From contig JANXQR010000224.1 in NCBI GenBank assembly GCA_025353435.1, positions 1-25,190 of the forward strand: a stretch of 25,190 bases of DNA, read 5' to 3'. The stretch is from Acidobacteriota bacterium (GTDB lineage Bacteria > Acidobacteriota > Terriglobia > Terriglobales > Acidobacteriaceae). Both the position numbers and the translations under genes were made by a program. Of this stretch, positions 1-8,206 are shown in pieces. A model generated the notes under the pieces. That model worked only from the letters and a program-made list of their open reading frames with translations, was not told where the DNA came from and ran no database searches. Position 1 is the stretch's first letter, and every line of letters begins with the position of its first letter.

Positions 1-111
1 CGCACTTCGATTCCAGCCCACAATCGAGCCGCGATATCCAACCGCGCGCAGCGCCAATCCCACCGATGTGCCCAGCAGGCCCGTCCCGAGAATGGCGATA
101 CGCTCGATCAT
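1..111 (-). CDS. tyrA: Prephenate dehydrogenase, N-terminal fragment
   Basis: Only the first 37 codons are in the window; the gene runs off the left edge. The fragment starts at an ATG (109-111) and reads MIERIAILGTGLLGTSVGLA, a beta-alpha-beta dinucleotide-binding start with GxGLLGxS, typical of TyrA-type prephenate or arogenate dehydrogenases that make (hydroxyphenyl)pyruvate for tyrosine. It follows the DAHP synthase gene by 13 bp on the same strand, in a block of aromatic amino acid genes, which supports TyrA over other Rossmann-fold dehydrogenases. Family membership is inferred from the NAD-binding motif plus context; substrate preference cannot be seen because the catalytic part is missing. 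Confidence 0.8.
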   Translation of the reverse strand, partial: MIERIAILGTGLLGTSVGLALRAVGYRGSIVGWNRSA

Positions 112-124
112 TCAGTGATTCCGC

Positions 125-1141
125 TCAAATCGTTCTTCCAACCGCCGTAGCAATCAGCCTCAACTCCCCCATCAACTTATCCAACTGATCCGGATACAGC
201 GTCTGCGCCGCATCGCTCGCCGCCTTGTCCGCATTCGGATGCACTTCAACGATGATGCCATCCGCGCCCGCGGCCACCGCGGCACGCGCCAGCGGAGCCA
301 CCATGTCACGACGCCCCGTTCCATGCGATGGATCGGCGACGATAGGCAGGTGCGACAGCTTCTTCACAACCGGAATCGCCGAAATGTCCATGGTGTTGCG
401 GGTCGCCGTTTCATAAGTTCGAATGCCGCGCTCGCACAGAATTACGTCGTAATTGCCCCCGGCAAGAATGTATTCGCTGGCCAGCAGTAACTCCTCGATG
501 GTGGCCGCGATGCCGCGTTTCAGCAGCACCGGCTTGCGTACCAGGCCAAGCTCGCGCAGCAGGTTGAAATTCTGCATGTTGCGCGCGCCCACCTGGAACA
601 AATCCACAAACGGCAGCATGGGTTCAATCTGCGCAATCTCCATCACTTCGCTCACTACCAGCAGTCCATGTTCATCCGCGGCCTCGCGCATCAGCTTCAA
701 ACCCGGAATACCCAGCCCCTGAAACGCATATGGCGACGAGCGCGGTTTGAACGCTCCTCCGCGCAGAAAGCTGCCGCCAGCGCCCTTCACGCGCCGCGCA
801 GTCTCAAAAATCTGCTCGCGGGTCTCAATGGAACATGGCCCACCCATCACCACCATCTGGTTGCCGCCCACCGTTACGCCGTTGCGAAACGTGACAATCG
901 TTCCCTCAGGCCGCCATCCGCGCCCCGCCAGCTTGTAGGGCGAGCTGATGCGATGGACATGCATCACGCCCGGCATCACTTCAAACTTGTTCAGATCGAC
1001 ATTCGCTGTCGGCCCCACGCCCGCAAGGATCGTCTGCATGGCGCCCGTGGTGCGATGCACGCCGACGCCGGCCTCCACCATTGCGTCGATTACCGCGTCA
1101 ATTTGATCTTCGCTTGCCTTCTCCAACATTGCTACGATCAT
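125..1141 (-). CDS. aroF: 3-deoxy-7-phosphoheptulonate (DAHP) synthase
   Basis: This 338-residue protein catalyses the first shikimate-pathway step, condensing phosphoenolpyruvate and erythrose 4-phosphate in the cytoplasm. Residues 1-70 match the small N-terminal ferredoxin-like regulatory domain of the Thermotoga/Bacillus-type (AroA-I beta) enzymes, and about 85-335 form the barrel. Visible motifs are GGPCSIE with metal ligand C103, the RGGAFKPRSSPY substrate loop at 127-137, KRG around 208, H273 in DPSHGTGRRD, and E299 in EVHPN; D310 is the likely fourth ligand. Length and ligand spacing are almost those of the T. maritima enzyme. Its start overlaps the chorismate mutase stop by ATGA, with AGGGAAGA upstream. 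The N-terminal domain suggests feedback control by tyrosine or phenylalanine (inference). Confidence 0.96.
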   Translation of the reverse strand: MIVAMLEKASEDQIDAVIDAMVEAGVGVHRTTGAMQTILAGVGPTANVDLNKFEVMPGVMHVHRISSPYKLAGRGWRPEGTIVTFRNGVTVGGNQMVVMGGPCSIETREQIFETARRVKGAGGSFLRGGAFKPRSSPYAFQGLGIPGLKLMREAADEHGLLVVSEVMEIAQIEPMLPFVDLFQVGARNMQNFNLLRELGLVRKPVLLKRGIAATIEELLLASEYILAGGNYDVILCERGIRTYETATRNTMDISAIPVVKKLSHLPIVADPSHGTGRRDMVAPLARAAVAAGADGIIVEVHPNADKAASDAAQTLYPDQLDKLMGELRLIATAVGRTI

Positions 1142-1479
1142 TCGATCTTCCCTGTCTCGGGCGTGGTCGCCTCGATCCCCTTCAGACGCGCCATCTCCTG
1201 CGCGTGCCGTTCCGATGCCAGCTCATTGCGTTGCAACGCACGCATTACGTCGATGATTCTTTCGTAAATGTGCGTCAGCTCGATGTCCGGGAGCGGCCCC
1301 TGGTTGGCCTCGCGCACATTGGTATAGATCACCTTCTCGCGCCCCGGCTCGTAAACCGGCAGCGATGTGGCAGCCTTCAAGTGCCCAATCATCTGCGCCG
1401 CGCGCGCCCGCTCATTCAGCAACTCCACAAGCTGGCGATCCAGAACATCGATGCGTTCCCGCAGTTCTTCCAGCGTCAT
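1138..1479 (-). CDS. Chorismate mutase, AroQ class (monofunctional)
   Basis: This 113-residue all-helical protein converts chorismate to prephenate, the branch to phenylalanine and tyrosine. The first 90 residues match the AroQ fold: LRERIDVLDRQLVELLNERA, then GHLK and a GREK segment. Candidate active-site residues by analogy to the E. coli P-protein domain are R7, R24, K35, R47 and E48. Unlike PheA or TyrA fusions it carries no dehydratase or dehydrogenase domain, only a short tail of about 20 residues. The start ATG has GAGG five nucleotides upstream. It lies 69 bp after trpA and overlaps the DAHP synthase start, so it is probably co-translated with that enzyme; such pairs can form regulated complexes in other bacteria (not shown here). 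Confidence 0.92.
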   Translation of the reverse strand: MTLEELRERIDVLDRQLVELLNERARAAQMIGHLKAATSLPVYEPGREKVIYTNVREANQGPLPDIELTHIYERIIDVMRALQRNELASERHAQEMARLKGIEATTPETGKIE

Positions 1480-1548
1480 CTCATCCTCGTTTTGCTTTGC
1501 GAATCCAAACGGCTCGCGCAGAGCGAACCAGAAAGCAATAGCAGCTTT

Positions 1549-2346
1549 TTACCGGGCCGTCGCAGCTTCCTGCAGGCGAAGGCCCTTGATAAATCGCGCG
1601 ACTTCGGCAGCCGCTGTCTCAGCCGTCGAACGCTCAATCAAATCTACGATCGCGCTGCCAATCACCGCCGCATCGGCAAACTCGGCCACCTGCGCCACGT
1701 GGTCCGCATTCGAAATGCCGAACCCCACCGCCACGGGAAGCCTCTCCGCGCCCGGCGCAAACGACGCGCGGATCCGTTCCACCAACGCCGCCGCATCAGA
1801 AGTCATCGACGTCTGCTTGCCCGTAATTCCGGTGCGCGAGATAGCGTAAATAAATCCTTTCGAGCGCGATGCAATCGCAGCTAGCCGCTCATCAGGACTC
1901 GTTGGCGCAGCAAGGAAAACCGGCGCTAATCCTACTCGGTCCATTTCCTTCAGGTACTCGCCGGCTTCTTCCACAATCATGTCCGTCACGAGCACGCCGT
2001 CGGATCCCGCAGCCTTCGCATCATCGGCGAACCGCGCCAGCCCGTAGCGCAGAATCGGATTCAAGTAAGTGAAAATGATCAGCCCGGCCGCCGGTTTTGC
2101 GGCACGAATGTCGCGCGCAATCGTCAGCACATCGCTGAGTTTGGTGCCGCGTGCAAGCGCTCGCTCGCTGGCCCGTTGAATCACCGGCCCATCGGCCAGC
2201 GGATCGCTGAATGGCACGCCGAGCTCGATCACATCCGCGCCCGCATCAATCGCCGCCAGCGCAATGTCGCGCGTGGCTTCGAGACTCGGATCGCCGGCCG
2301 TTACGTACACTACGAGACCCGGCTTATGTTCAAAGTGAATGGGCAT
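1549..2346 (-). CDS. trpA: Tryptophan synthase alpha chain
   Basis: This 265-residue TIM barrel splits indole-3-glycerol phosphate into indole and glyceraldehyde 3-phosphate and passes indole to TrpB. The family signature ELGVPFSDPLADGP lies at residues 41-54, giving catalytic E41 and D52, and the phosphate-binding AVGFGIS segment is around 205-211. The protein starts MPIHFEHKPGLVVYVTAGDP, slightly shorter at the N-terminus than the E. coli enzyme. Six bases separate it from the trpB stop, the usual trpB-trpA coupling. Confidence is high; nothing is missing. Confidence 0.97.
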   Translation of the reverse strand: MPIHFEHKPGLVVYVTAGDPSLEATRDIALAAIDAGADVIELGVPFSDPLADGPVIQRASERALARGTKLSDVLTIARDIRAAKPAAGLIIFTYLNPILRYGLARFADDAKAAGSDGVLVTDMIVEEAGEYLKEMDRVGLAPVFLAAPTSPDERLAAIASRSKGFIYAISRTGITGKQTSMTSDAAALVERIRASFAPGAERLPVAVGFGISNADHVAQVAEFADAAVIGSAIVDLIERSTAETAAAEVARFIKGLRLQEAATAR

Positions 2347-2352
2347 TTGAGT

Positions 2353-3570
2353 TTATGCTCCCTGCAGATGCAGTTCCCGGGCCAATATGCCCATGTCCTT
2401 ATCGCCGCGTCCGGAAAGATTTACCACCAGTAGTTCACGCGGCGTCATTGTCGGCGCCACCTTAAGCGCCTCGGCCACCGCATGCGCGCTTTCAATCGCC
2501 GGAAGAATTCCCTCGGTCCGCGCCAGCTTCACCACCGCATTCAACGCGCTCGCATCATCTTGCGATGTGTACTCCGCGCGCCCCGAATCGTGCAGCGCCG
2601 CGTGCTCTGGCCCAATCGACGCATAGTCCAACCCCGCCGACACCGAATGCGTGCCCGCAATCTGCCCGTTCTCGTCTTGGAGCACATAGGAAAACGTGCC
2701 TTGCAGCACGCCGGGAACACCACCGGCGAATCGCGCCGCATGCTCGCCCAGCGCCGTTCCGCGCCCGCCGGCCTCCACGCCGATCAGCCTCACCTTTCGA
2801 TCCGGAATGAACTCGTAGAAGGCGCCAATCGCATTTGACCCGCCGCCCACGCACGCAATTACGGCAGTCGGCAGCCGGCCTTCTTTTTCCAGAATCTGTT
2901 CCTTCATCTCGCGGCTAATGCAGCGTTGAAAATCACGCACCATCGTCGGATACGGATGCGCACCCAGCGCGCTTCCCAGGATGTAATACGTCGTCCGCAC
3001 GTTCGTGACCCAGTCCCTCATCGCCTCGCTGATCGCGTCCTTCAGCGTCTTCGAGCCCGATGAAACGCCGCGCACCTCCGCGCCCAGCAACCGCATGCGC
3101 AGCACGTTCAACTCCTGCCGCGCCATGTCCACATCGCCCATGTAGATCACGCATTCCAGCCCCAGCAGCGCACACACCGTAGCCGTCGCCACGCCGTGTT
3201 GTCCGGCGCCGGTCTCGGCGATAATGCGCCTCTTGCCCATGCGCTGCGCCAGAAGCCCCTGCCCGAGCGCGTTGTTGATCTTGTGCGCGCCGGTATGCAG
3301 CAGGTCTTCGCGCTTCAAATAGATCTTCGCGCCACCTAGTTCTTCGCTCAGCCGTTTGGCAAAGTAGAGAGGGGTTGGCCGGCCCGCGTAGTCCTTCAGC
3401 AACCCTGCCAACTCCGCCTGGAACGCGGCGTCCGACTTTGCAATCTCGTACTCGTGCTCCAACTCGAGCAGCGCCGCCATCAGCGTCTCCGGCACATAAC
3501 GCCCGCCATATATTCCGAAGCGGCCCGGCCGCGACTCCGATGGTGCCGAAGGAAGAATGATCGATGCCAT
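2353..3570 (-). CDS. trpB: Tryptophan synthase beta chain
   Basis: This 405-residue PLP enzyme condenses indole with serine to give tryptophan in the alpha2beta2 complex. The PLP lysine is K97 in HTGAHKINN, the catalytic glutamate is E119 in AETGAGQHG, and the PLP phosphate loop GGGSNA is at 242-247. Length and motifs are those of the standard TrpB1 type, not the longer TrpB2. The ATG (3568-3570) is preceded by AGGAGG at about ten nucleotides; that site lies in the small palindrome AGGAGGTCTCCT, which could fold back on itself. There is a 127-bp gap to trpF upstream, the only sizeable break in the trp genes. Confidence 0.97.
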   Translation of the reverse strand: MASIILPSAPSESRPGRFGIYGGRYVPETLMAALLELEHEYEIAKSDAAFQAELAGLLKDYAGRPTPLYFAKRLSEELGGAKIYLKREDLLHTGAHKINNALGQGLLAQRMGKRRIIAETGAGQHGVATATVCALLGLECVIYMGDVDMARQELNVLRMRLLGAEVRGVSSGSKTLKDAISEAMRDWVTNVRTTYYILGSALGAHPYPTMVRDFQRCISREMKEQILEKEGRLPTAVIACVGGGSNAIGAFYEFIPDRKVRLIGVEAGGRGTALGEHAARFAGGVPGVLQGTFSYVLQDENGQIAGTHSVSAGLDYASIGPEHAALHDSGRAEYTSQDDASALNAVVKLARTEGILPAIESAHAVAEALKVAPTMTPRELLVVNLSGRGDKDMGILARELHLQGA

Positions 3571-3697
3571 TGCGAGGAGACCTCCTGCGCATCCGCCCTT
3601 GAAGCAGGGGATAACTTCTTAGTGTACTAGGGGATGGATTGTGCTCGGAAACCGGGGTTCGTGTGATGAAAATCCAGACTTCAAAGTTCTCGGTCGG

Positions 3698-4357
3698 TTA
3701 GCCCTTCAAAGCAGCACGCGCCTGGACCACAAACGCCTGCACCTTCGCCGCGTCCTTCTTCCCCGGCGTAGCCTCGACGCCCGAAGCCACATCCACGCCC
3801 CACGGCTGCAGAATCGCAATCGCCTCGGTAACATTATCAGGATTGAGCCCGCCAGCCGCCACCAGCTTCGCGCCGGCGTTCCCGCCGAACACCGTCCTTC
3901 GCGCCTCGTTCCAATCGAAGGCTATCCCGGTCCCGCCAACCGCCGTTGCGGTCCGCGAATCCACCAGCACGCCATCCACATTCGCATCCGATGCGTAAGC
4001 GGCAGCATTCTCTGCCGCATCGGCGCCAAAGTGCACCACGCGCAGAATCCGCAGCCCCGCACCAAACTCCGCCCGCAGGTTCGTCGGCACGTCCGCTCCA
4101 GCGTCGGGATGCAACTGCACGCCGGTCAACCTGCACGTTCGCACCGCCGAGGCAATCTCGGCGGCGGACGCATCCACAAACACACCAATTTTTTCTACTT
4201 GACTAGGCAGTCCGGGTACAATCGCCGCTACCTGTTTGGCAGTCACGCGCCGCGGGCTCGGCGCAAACACAAATCCCACCGCATCGGCCCCGGCATCCAC
4301 CGCCAACATCGCGTCTTCAAGAGATGTATTCGCGCAGATTTTAACCCACAGGCTCAT
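3698..4357 (-). CDS. trpF: Phosphoribosylanthranilate isomerase
   Basis: This 219-residue barrel isomerises phosphoribosyl-anthranilate to CdRP in tryptophan synthesis. The N-terminal VKICANTS segment carries general-base C8, and D133 in VDGVLVDS is the matching general acid; GGTGIAFDW at 141-149 and a late AGGLNPDNV segment bind phosphate. The usual KICG is KICA here, a minor variant. Its ATG overlaps the trpC stop (ATGA), so the two consecutive pathway enzymes are translationally coupled but separate proteins, unlike the trpC-trpF fusion of E. coli. Confidence 0.95.
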   Translation of the reverse strand: MSLWVKICANTSLEDAMLAVDAGADAVGFVFAPSPRRVTAKQVAAIVPGLPSQVEKIGVFVDASAAEIASAVRTCRLTGVQLHPDAGADVPTNLRAEFGAGLRILRVVHFGADAAENAAAYASDANVDGVLVDSRTATAVGGTGIAFDWNEARRTVFGGNAGAKLVAAGGLNPDNVTEAIAILQPWGVDVASGVEATPGKKDAAKVQAFVVQARAALKG

Positions 4358-5166
4358 CGCGGCCTCGAATCTCCGGCCAGCAATGCGCGCAGCGCAGTCC
4401 CAGGATCCGTTTGCCGCATCAGGCTCTCGCCAATCAAGAACGCCTCGAACCCCGCCGCTCGCATCCGCACCAGATCGCTGCCCTTTGCGATCCCGCTCTC
4501 CGTCACTCGCAGCACTCCCGCCGGAATCCGCCCCACAAGCTCCATTGAAGTATCCATCCGCACATCGAACGTCTTCAAATCGCGATTGTTCACCCCAATC
4601 GCATCCGCGCCCGTCTCGCCAAGCGCTTCGAGCACGCGGTCCAACTCGCTCGCCGTGTGCACTTCCACAAGCACATCCAGCTGCACCGCATGCGCCGCCG
4701 CCGAAAACCGCTTGATCTCGTCATCAGTCAGCGCCGCCGCAATCAGCAGAATGGCATCCGCACAATGCGCCCGCGCCTCCACGATCTGATAGTCATCGAT
4801 AATAAAGTCCTTGCGCAGGCACGGCAGCGCCACCGCCGCAGAAGCCTGTTCAAGATTCCGCAGCTTGCCTTGAAAATACGGCTCATCCGTCAGAACCGAG
4901 AGCGCCGTCGCCCCGCCCGCCAGGTACCGCTGCGCGATCCACTCGACGTCAAAGTTCGCCCGGATCAACCCCTTCGACGGCGAAGCCTTCTTGATTTCCG
5001 CAATCACCGCGGGCCCCTCGGCCGCCCGCCGCCTTAGCGCCGCCACCCACCCGCGCGGCTGATGCAGCGCCGCCAGACGCTCCAACTCGCCAACTGGCAC
5101 ACACTCCCGCGCGGCGGCAACCGTCGCCCGCGTCGTCGCCAAAATCGAATCGAGTCGTGTCTCCAT
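4354..5166 (-). CDS. trpC: Indole-3-glycerol phosphate synthase
   Basis: This 270-residue barrel closes the ring of CdRP to make indole-3-glycerol phosphate. Family residues are visible: E57 and K59 in IAEIKKASPSKG, K119 in LRKDF, E168 in VEVH, N194 in VNNRDL, and E223-S224 in TESGI. The ATG at 5164-5166 has no recognisable Shine-Dalgarno sequence: the 30 bases between it and the mature 3' end of the upstream tRNA are pyrimidine-rich around the expected site. It is the first protein gene of the trp-aro-tyr block; anthranilate genes (trpE, trpG, trpD) are not nearby. Confidence 0.96.
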   Translation of the reverse strand: METRLDSILATTRATVAAARECVPVGELERLAALHQPRGWVAALRRRAAEGPAVIAEIKKASPSKGLIRANFDVEWIAQRYLAGGATALSVLTDEPYFQGKLRNLEQASAAVALPCLRKDFIIDDYQIVEARAHCADAILLIAAALTDDEIKRFSAAAHAVQLDVLVEVHTASELDRVLEALGETGADAIGVNNRDLKTFDVRMDTSMELVGRIPAGVLRVTESGIAKGSDLVRMRAAGFEAFLIGESLMRQTDPGTALRALLAGDSRPR

Positions 5167-5196
5167 AAATTAGAAAGCTTGGCAGGAAAGCAAACC

Positions 5197-5272
<76 letters not shown>

Positions 5273-5287
5273 AAATTGTCAGTAACC

Positions 5288-5293
5288 ATTGTA
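5288..5293 (-). promoter_or_regulatory. Candidate -10 box for the tRNA (and trp block)
   Basis: On the minus strand TACAAT lies 15 bases before the first base of the mature tRNA, so initiation about seven bases downstream would leave a short 5' leader. No good -35 hexamer is seen 16-18 bases upstream. If the tRNA is not followed by termination, this would also be the promoter for trpC onward. Confidence 0.4.
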
Positions 5294-5359
5294 CCTTGTT
5301 GATTTTACGACCACTTCTTTGGCACCCTGTTGAAGGCCTTGTCCGGGCTGGCGTCACTT

Positions 5360-5455
5360 CATTCGTATCCTTCGCCAATCTTACACAACCTCTGAACGGC
5401 TGCCATATTGTGCGATCGCGAAGGATGCGTGTACTTGTTCGATCGCGTACGAATG
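5360..5455. other. Nested inverted repeats after the permease gene
   Basis: Two pairs of complementary segments lie in this 222-bp gap between the permease stop and the tRNA. CATTCGTA (5360-5367) pairs perfectly with TACGAATG (5448-5455), and CGTATCCTTCGC (5364-5375) pairs with GCGAAGGATGCG (5418-5429) with a single G-T mismatch. The loops are long (42 and 80 nt) and there is no T-run, so this is not a textbook terminator. It could be a remnant of repeated DNA or a folded 3' end of the permease transcript. Confidence 0.35.
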
Positions 5456-5494
5456 CTGGGCACCTTTGAAGCGTGCACCGCTTTCACAAGCAAT

Positions 5495-7927
5495 TCAGTT
5501 TTCGCGCATAAGCGTCGCGATTTCCACTCTCGACGCCCTTCGGGCCGGAATTATTGAGGCAGCCAGTCCCGCCAGAAGCACGACGGTTATCGACACTCCC
5601 AGCGTTGTCGCGTCCGTCGCGGAGATGCCGAACAAGAGTGACTTCAGAAATCTTGCGACCGCGAGACCGGCCACGGTGCCGATAAACGTTCCCACGAGGG
5701 TCAATCGCATTCCGTCTACCAGAATCAACGCGAAGATACGATTGCGACCACATCCCATGGCCATGCGAATGGCAATTTCGCCCGACCGCTGTAACGTCGC
5801 GTAGGCCATGACGCCATAGATGCCCACCGCCGCGATCACCACCGCAATACCCGCAAAGATCACCAACAACAGAGTGCGAAAACGCGGCTGAGCGAAGTTT
5901 TTTGACACGTTTTCCTCCATGGTGCGGATCTTGACAAGCGGCTGGTTCGGATTGATCCGCTGGACGGTTGCGCGAAGTCCCGGAACCAGCAAGTGAGGAT
6001 CAAATTCGGTACGCAGCACAATCGACATTGTGCTAATTGGAAGCAACTGGTTCGCCTGCCGGAAAGGAATGTACATCTCAGTTGGCGTGTCCGCTACCAA
6101 AGACTGTTTGATATTTCCCACCACCCCCACAACTGTCATCCATGGGACCGTTTCATCGGGTATTGCGCCGATCTGCATCCGCTTGCCCAACGGTGATTGA
6201 TTCCCAAAATAAGCCTGGGCCATGGCACGGTTGATTACAACAACGGATGGGCTTGTCTCGCGATCAGCATCGGTAACCCAGCGGCCTTCCATCAACGGAA
6301 TTCTGAGCGCCTGCACGTACTCCGAACTGACCGCGCGATAATTTGCCATGATGTATTCCGAGGCGTTGCGCGGAGGATGGCCGAAGACGTTGAAGTGGAT
6401 GACAGCACCCTGGCCGCTGGCCGGAAGAAACGAAGCGGCGGCGGCTGAATTCACTCCGGGAAGCGAGTGAAGCTCGTGAAGTGCGTTCTCGTAGAAGTCT
6501 GCACTCCGTGTCGACGCGTTAGCAGGCTGCGGCGGTATCGGAAGATCGGCTATCAATATGTGATCTTCAGAAAACCCCAGGCTTACGGCGCCGAGGCGGC
6601 CGAGACTGCGGACGAACAGGCCAGCCCCGATCATAAGCAGAAGCGCCAGCGAAACTTCTGAAATCACCAGGACGTTGCGCAACCGTTTGGCGTGCTTGCC
6701 TACAGCGCCGCGTTCCGTCTCATTGAGGACCGATCGCAGATCCACCAGGCGCAAGTGAACAGCGGGTACAATGCCGAAGATCACTCCGGCAAATATGGAC
6801 ATGGCTGCAGTGAAAAGCAATACATGGATATCAATGCGAACGTCGGCCCCAGGGGGCAGCGATGTTGCGGCAGTACGGAGAAGAGAGGGCATGGAGAGCA
6901 CCGCCAGCATCACGCCGGCAGCTGCGCCCATGGTCGACAGCACAAGCCCTTCCATAATTAGCTGCCGCATGATTTGCCAATCGGAGGCGCCCAGGGCGAT
7001 ACGAATTGAGATCTCCCGGCGTCGCGCAGTCGCCCGCGTCAGCAGAAGATTCGCAATGTTGCCGCATGCGATTAACAGCACAAACACAACTGCACCAAGC
7101 AGCGTCAACAAAGCGGGGCGAGCATCTTTCACCAACTGCTCATGCATGGGGTTCACGATGGCATCGAGCGCGATGTTGTCGGTTGGATATTGCGCCAGCA
7201 TGCGCTTGGCAATCGCAGTCATCTCCGCGCGCGCAGACTGCAGCGCCACCCCTTGCTTCATGCGTGCAATGGGATAGATGCCCGGGTGCCAGGATCTGTC
7301 GTCAGGGAGGGTGGTTGTCCAAGGTCCCATTGCCACCAGTGCGTCAGGCCTTTGCTGAAGCAATTCATAACTCTTCGGCAACACGCCGATAATGGTGTAA
7401 GTCTGGTTGTTGAGCCTGATCGCCTGTCCCACAGCATCGGGCGAGCCATTGTATTTCCGTTGCCACAATCCATAGCCGAGCAGCGCCACCGCTCGCGACG
7501 ATGGCTGATCATCGCTTTCGACCAGCGCGCGCCCCAGGTGCGGCTGTACACCGAGCAAATGAAGCAGGTTTCCGGTAGCCATTTGACTCGGAATCTGCTC
7601 GGGTTCCCCATTGCCGGTGAGCGACATAGTAAGTGAGCGCACCGCGCCGAATTCTTCAAACGATGTGCTCTGCGATCTCCAATCTCTGAAATTCTGCCAC
7701 GATGCCGAGAGCAGCGGAAAGCGGTCGGCATGTTCTGAAATGAGGACGAGCCGATCTGCTTCCGCAAACGGAAGCGGGCGCAACAGCACGCCGTAAAACA
7801 CACTGAAAATGGCAGTGTTGCACCCAATGCCGAGCGCCAGGGTCAGAATAGCGACCGCTGTGAAAACCTTAGCCCTGCGCAACTGGCGCAGAGCAAATAT
7901 CAATTCCCTCACGAGTGCCAATTCCAC
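5495..7927 (-). CDS. FtsX/MacB-type ABC transporter permease, acidobacterial orphan (ADOP-like)
   Basis: This 810-residue inner-membrane protein has two tandem MacB-like halves, each with a periplasmic core domain and FtsX transmembrane helices. The start region RELIFALRQLRRAKVFTAVA leads into the first helix at about 22-45. A helix group with IANLLLTRATARRREISIRIA (about 285-310) ends the first half, and the related YGVMAYATLQRSGEIAIRMAMG near 700-720 begins the last helices. This duplicated architecture is common in Acidobacteria. No ATP-binding subunit is adjacent, so it is an orphan permease; its substrate is unknown (lipoprotein, peptide or drug export are guesses from MacB/LolCE relatives). 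The start is GTG at 7927 or another GTG at 7912; neither has a well-placed ribosome site. Confidence 0.9.
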   Translation of the reverse strand: MELALVRELIFALRQLRRAKVFTAVAILTLALGIGCNTAIFSVFYGVLLRPLPFAEADRLVLISEHADRFPLLSASWQNFRDWRSQSTSFEEFGAVRSLTMSLTGNGEPEQIPSQMATGNLLHLLGVQPHLGRALVESDDQPSSRAVALLGYGLWQRKYNGSPDAVGQAIRLNNQTYTIIGVLPKSYELLQQRPDALVAMGPWTTTLPDDRSWHPGIYPIARMKQGVALQSARAEMTAIAKRMLAQYPTDNIALDAIVNPMHEQLVKDARPALLTLLGAVVFVLLIACGNIANLLLTRATARRREISIRIALGASDWQIMRQLIMEGLVLSTMGAAAGVMLAVLSMPSLLRTAATSLPPGADVRIDIHVLLFTAAMSIFAGVIFGIVPAVHLRLVDLRSVLNETERGAVGKHAKRLRNVLVISEVSLALLLMIGAGLFVRSLGRLGAVSLGFSEDHILIADLPIPPQPANASTRSADFYENALHELHSLPGVNSAAAASFLPASGQGAVIHFNVFGHPPRNASEYIMANYRAVSSEYVQALRIPLMEGRWVTDADRETSPSVVVINRAMAQAYFGNQSPLGKRMQIGAIPDETVPWMTVVGVVGNIKQSLVADTPTEMYIPFRQANQLLPISTMSIVLRTEFDPHLLVPGLRATVQRINPNQPLVKIRTMEENVSKNFAQPRFRTLLLVIFAGIAVVIAAVGIYGVMAYATLQRSGEIAIRMAMGCGRNRIFALILVDGMRLTLVGTFIGTVAGLAVARFLKSLLFGISATDATTLGVSITVVLLAGLAASIIPARRASRVEIATLMREN

Positions 7928-8176
7928 CTCACAACGATTTCAGATGGGAAAACTGTAGCACCCTTGGCACTCATCGGCGAAAATCCGACCATCGGACGAG
8001 TCATCCCCCTATTATTTGGGGTCAGGATTCGACTGTTCTTCAAATTCGAGGAACCAATTCCGGGAATCACCTCCTACTCTTAGCAACTAACTTGACAAAG
8101 TCTCAGCTTGGCTCCGAACCTTAGCAGTATTCACCTTCCGTTTCTCCAATGTTTCATGGAGACTCTCCTTAGTCAG

Positions 8177-8192
8177 CTCAATTGCAATTCAG
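8177..8192. promoter_or_regulatory. Palindrome upstream of the GH27 gene, possible operator
   Basis: The 16-bp CTCAATTGCAATTCAG is symmetric except at one base pair position and has a perfect 10-bp AATTGCAATT core. It ends 14 bp before the alpha-galactosidase ATG, just ahead of the AGGAA ribosome site at 8196-8200. The position suits a repressor operator, but the sequence does not match a family I can name. Confidence 0.3.
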
Positions 8193-8206
8193 AATAGGAA
8201 AGCGAC

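Noticed and set aside
1081..1884. Plus-strand frame (267 residues) opposite aroF, chorismate mutase and trpA
   Set aside because: Composition typical of an antisense GC-rich frame, no initiation signal, covers three certain genes.
2933..3592. Minus-strand frame (219 residues) overlapping trpB in another frame
   Set aside because: Gly/Arg/Ala-rich shadow of trpB without motifs.
3571..3697. Internal promoter between trpF and trpB
   Set aside because: TTGAAG and TACACT hexamers are present but not at usable spacing from matching partners.
3641..4789. Long plus-strand frame (382 residues) opposite trpF and trpC
   Set aside because: Rich in Arg, Pro, His and Ser, no ribosome site, and fully antisense to two genes with intact catalytic residues.
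5167..5196. trp attenuator or leader peptide ahead of trpC
   Set aside because: Only 30 bases separate the tRNA from trpC; no Trp-rich short frame or terminator/antiterminator pair fits.
7258..7827. Second minus-strand frame (189 residues) within the permease gene
   Set aside because: No motifs; overlaps the well-supported permease frame completely.
8092..8097. TTGACA upstream of the GH27 gene as a promoter -35
   Set aside because: No -10-like hexamer at 16-18 bases; too weak to list as a promoter.
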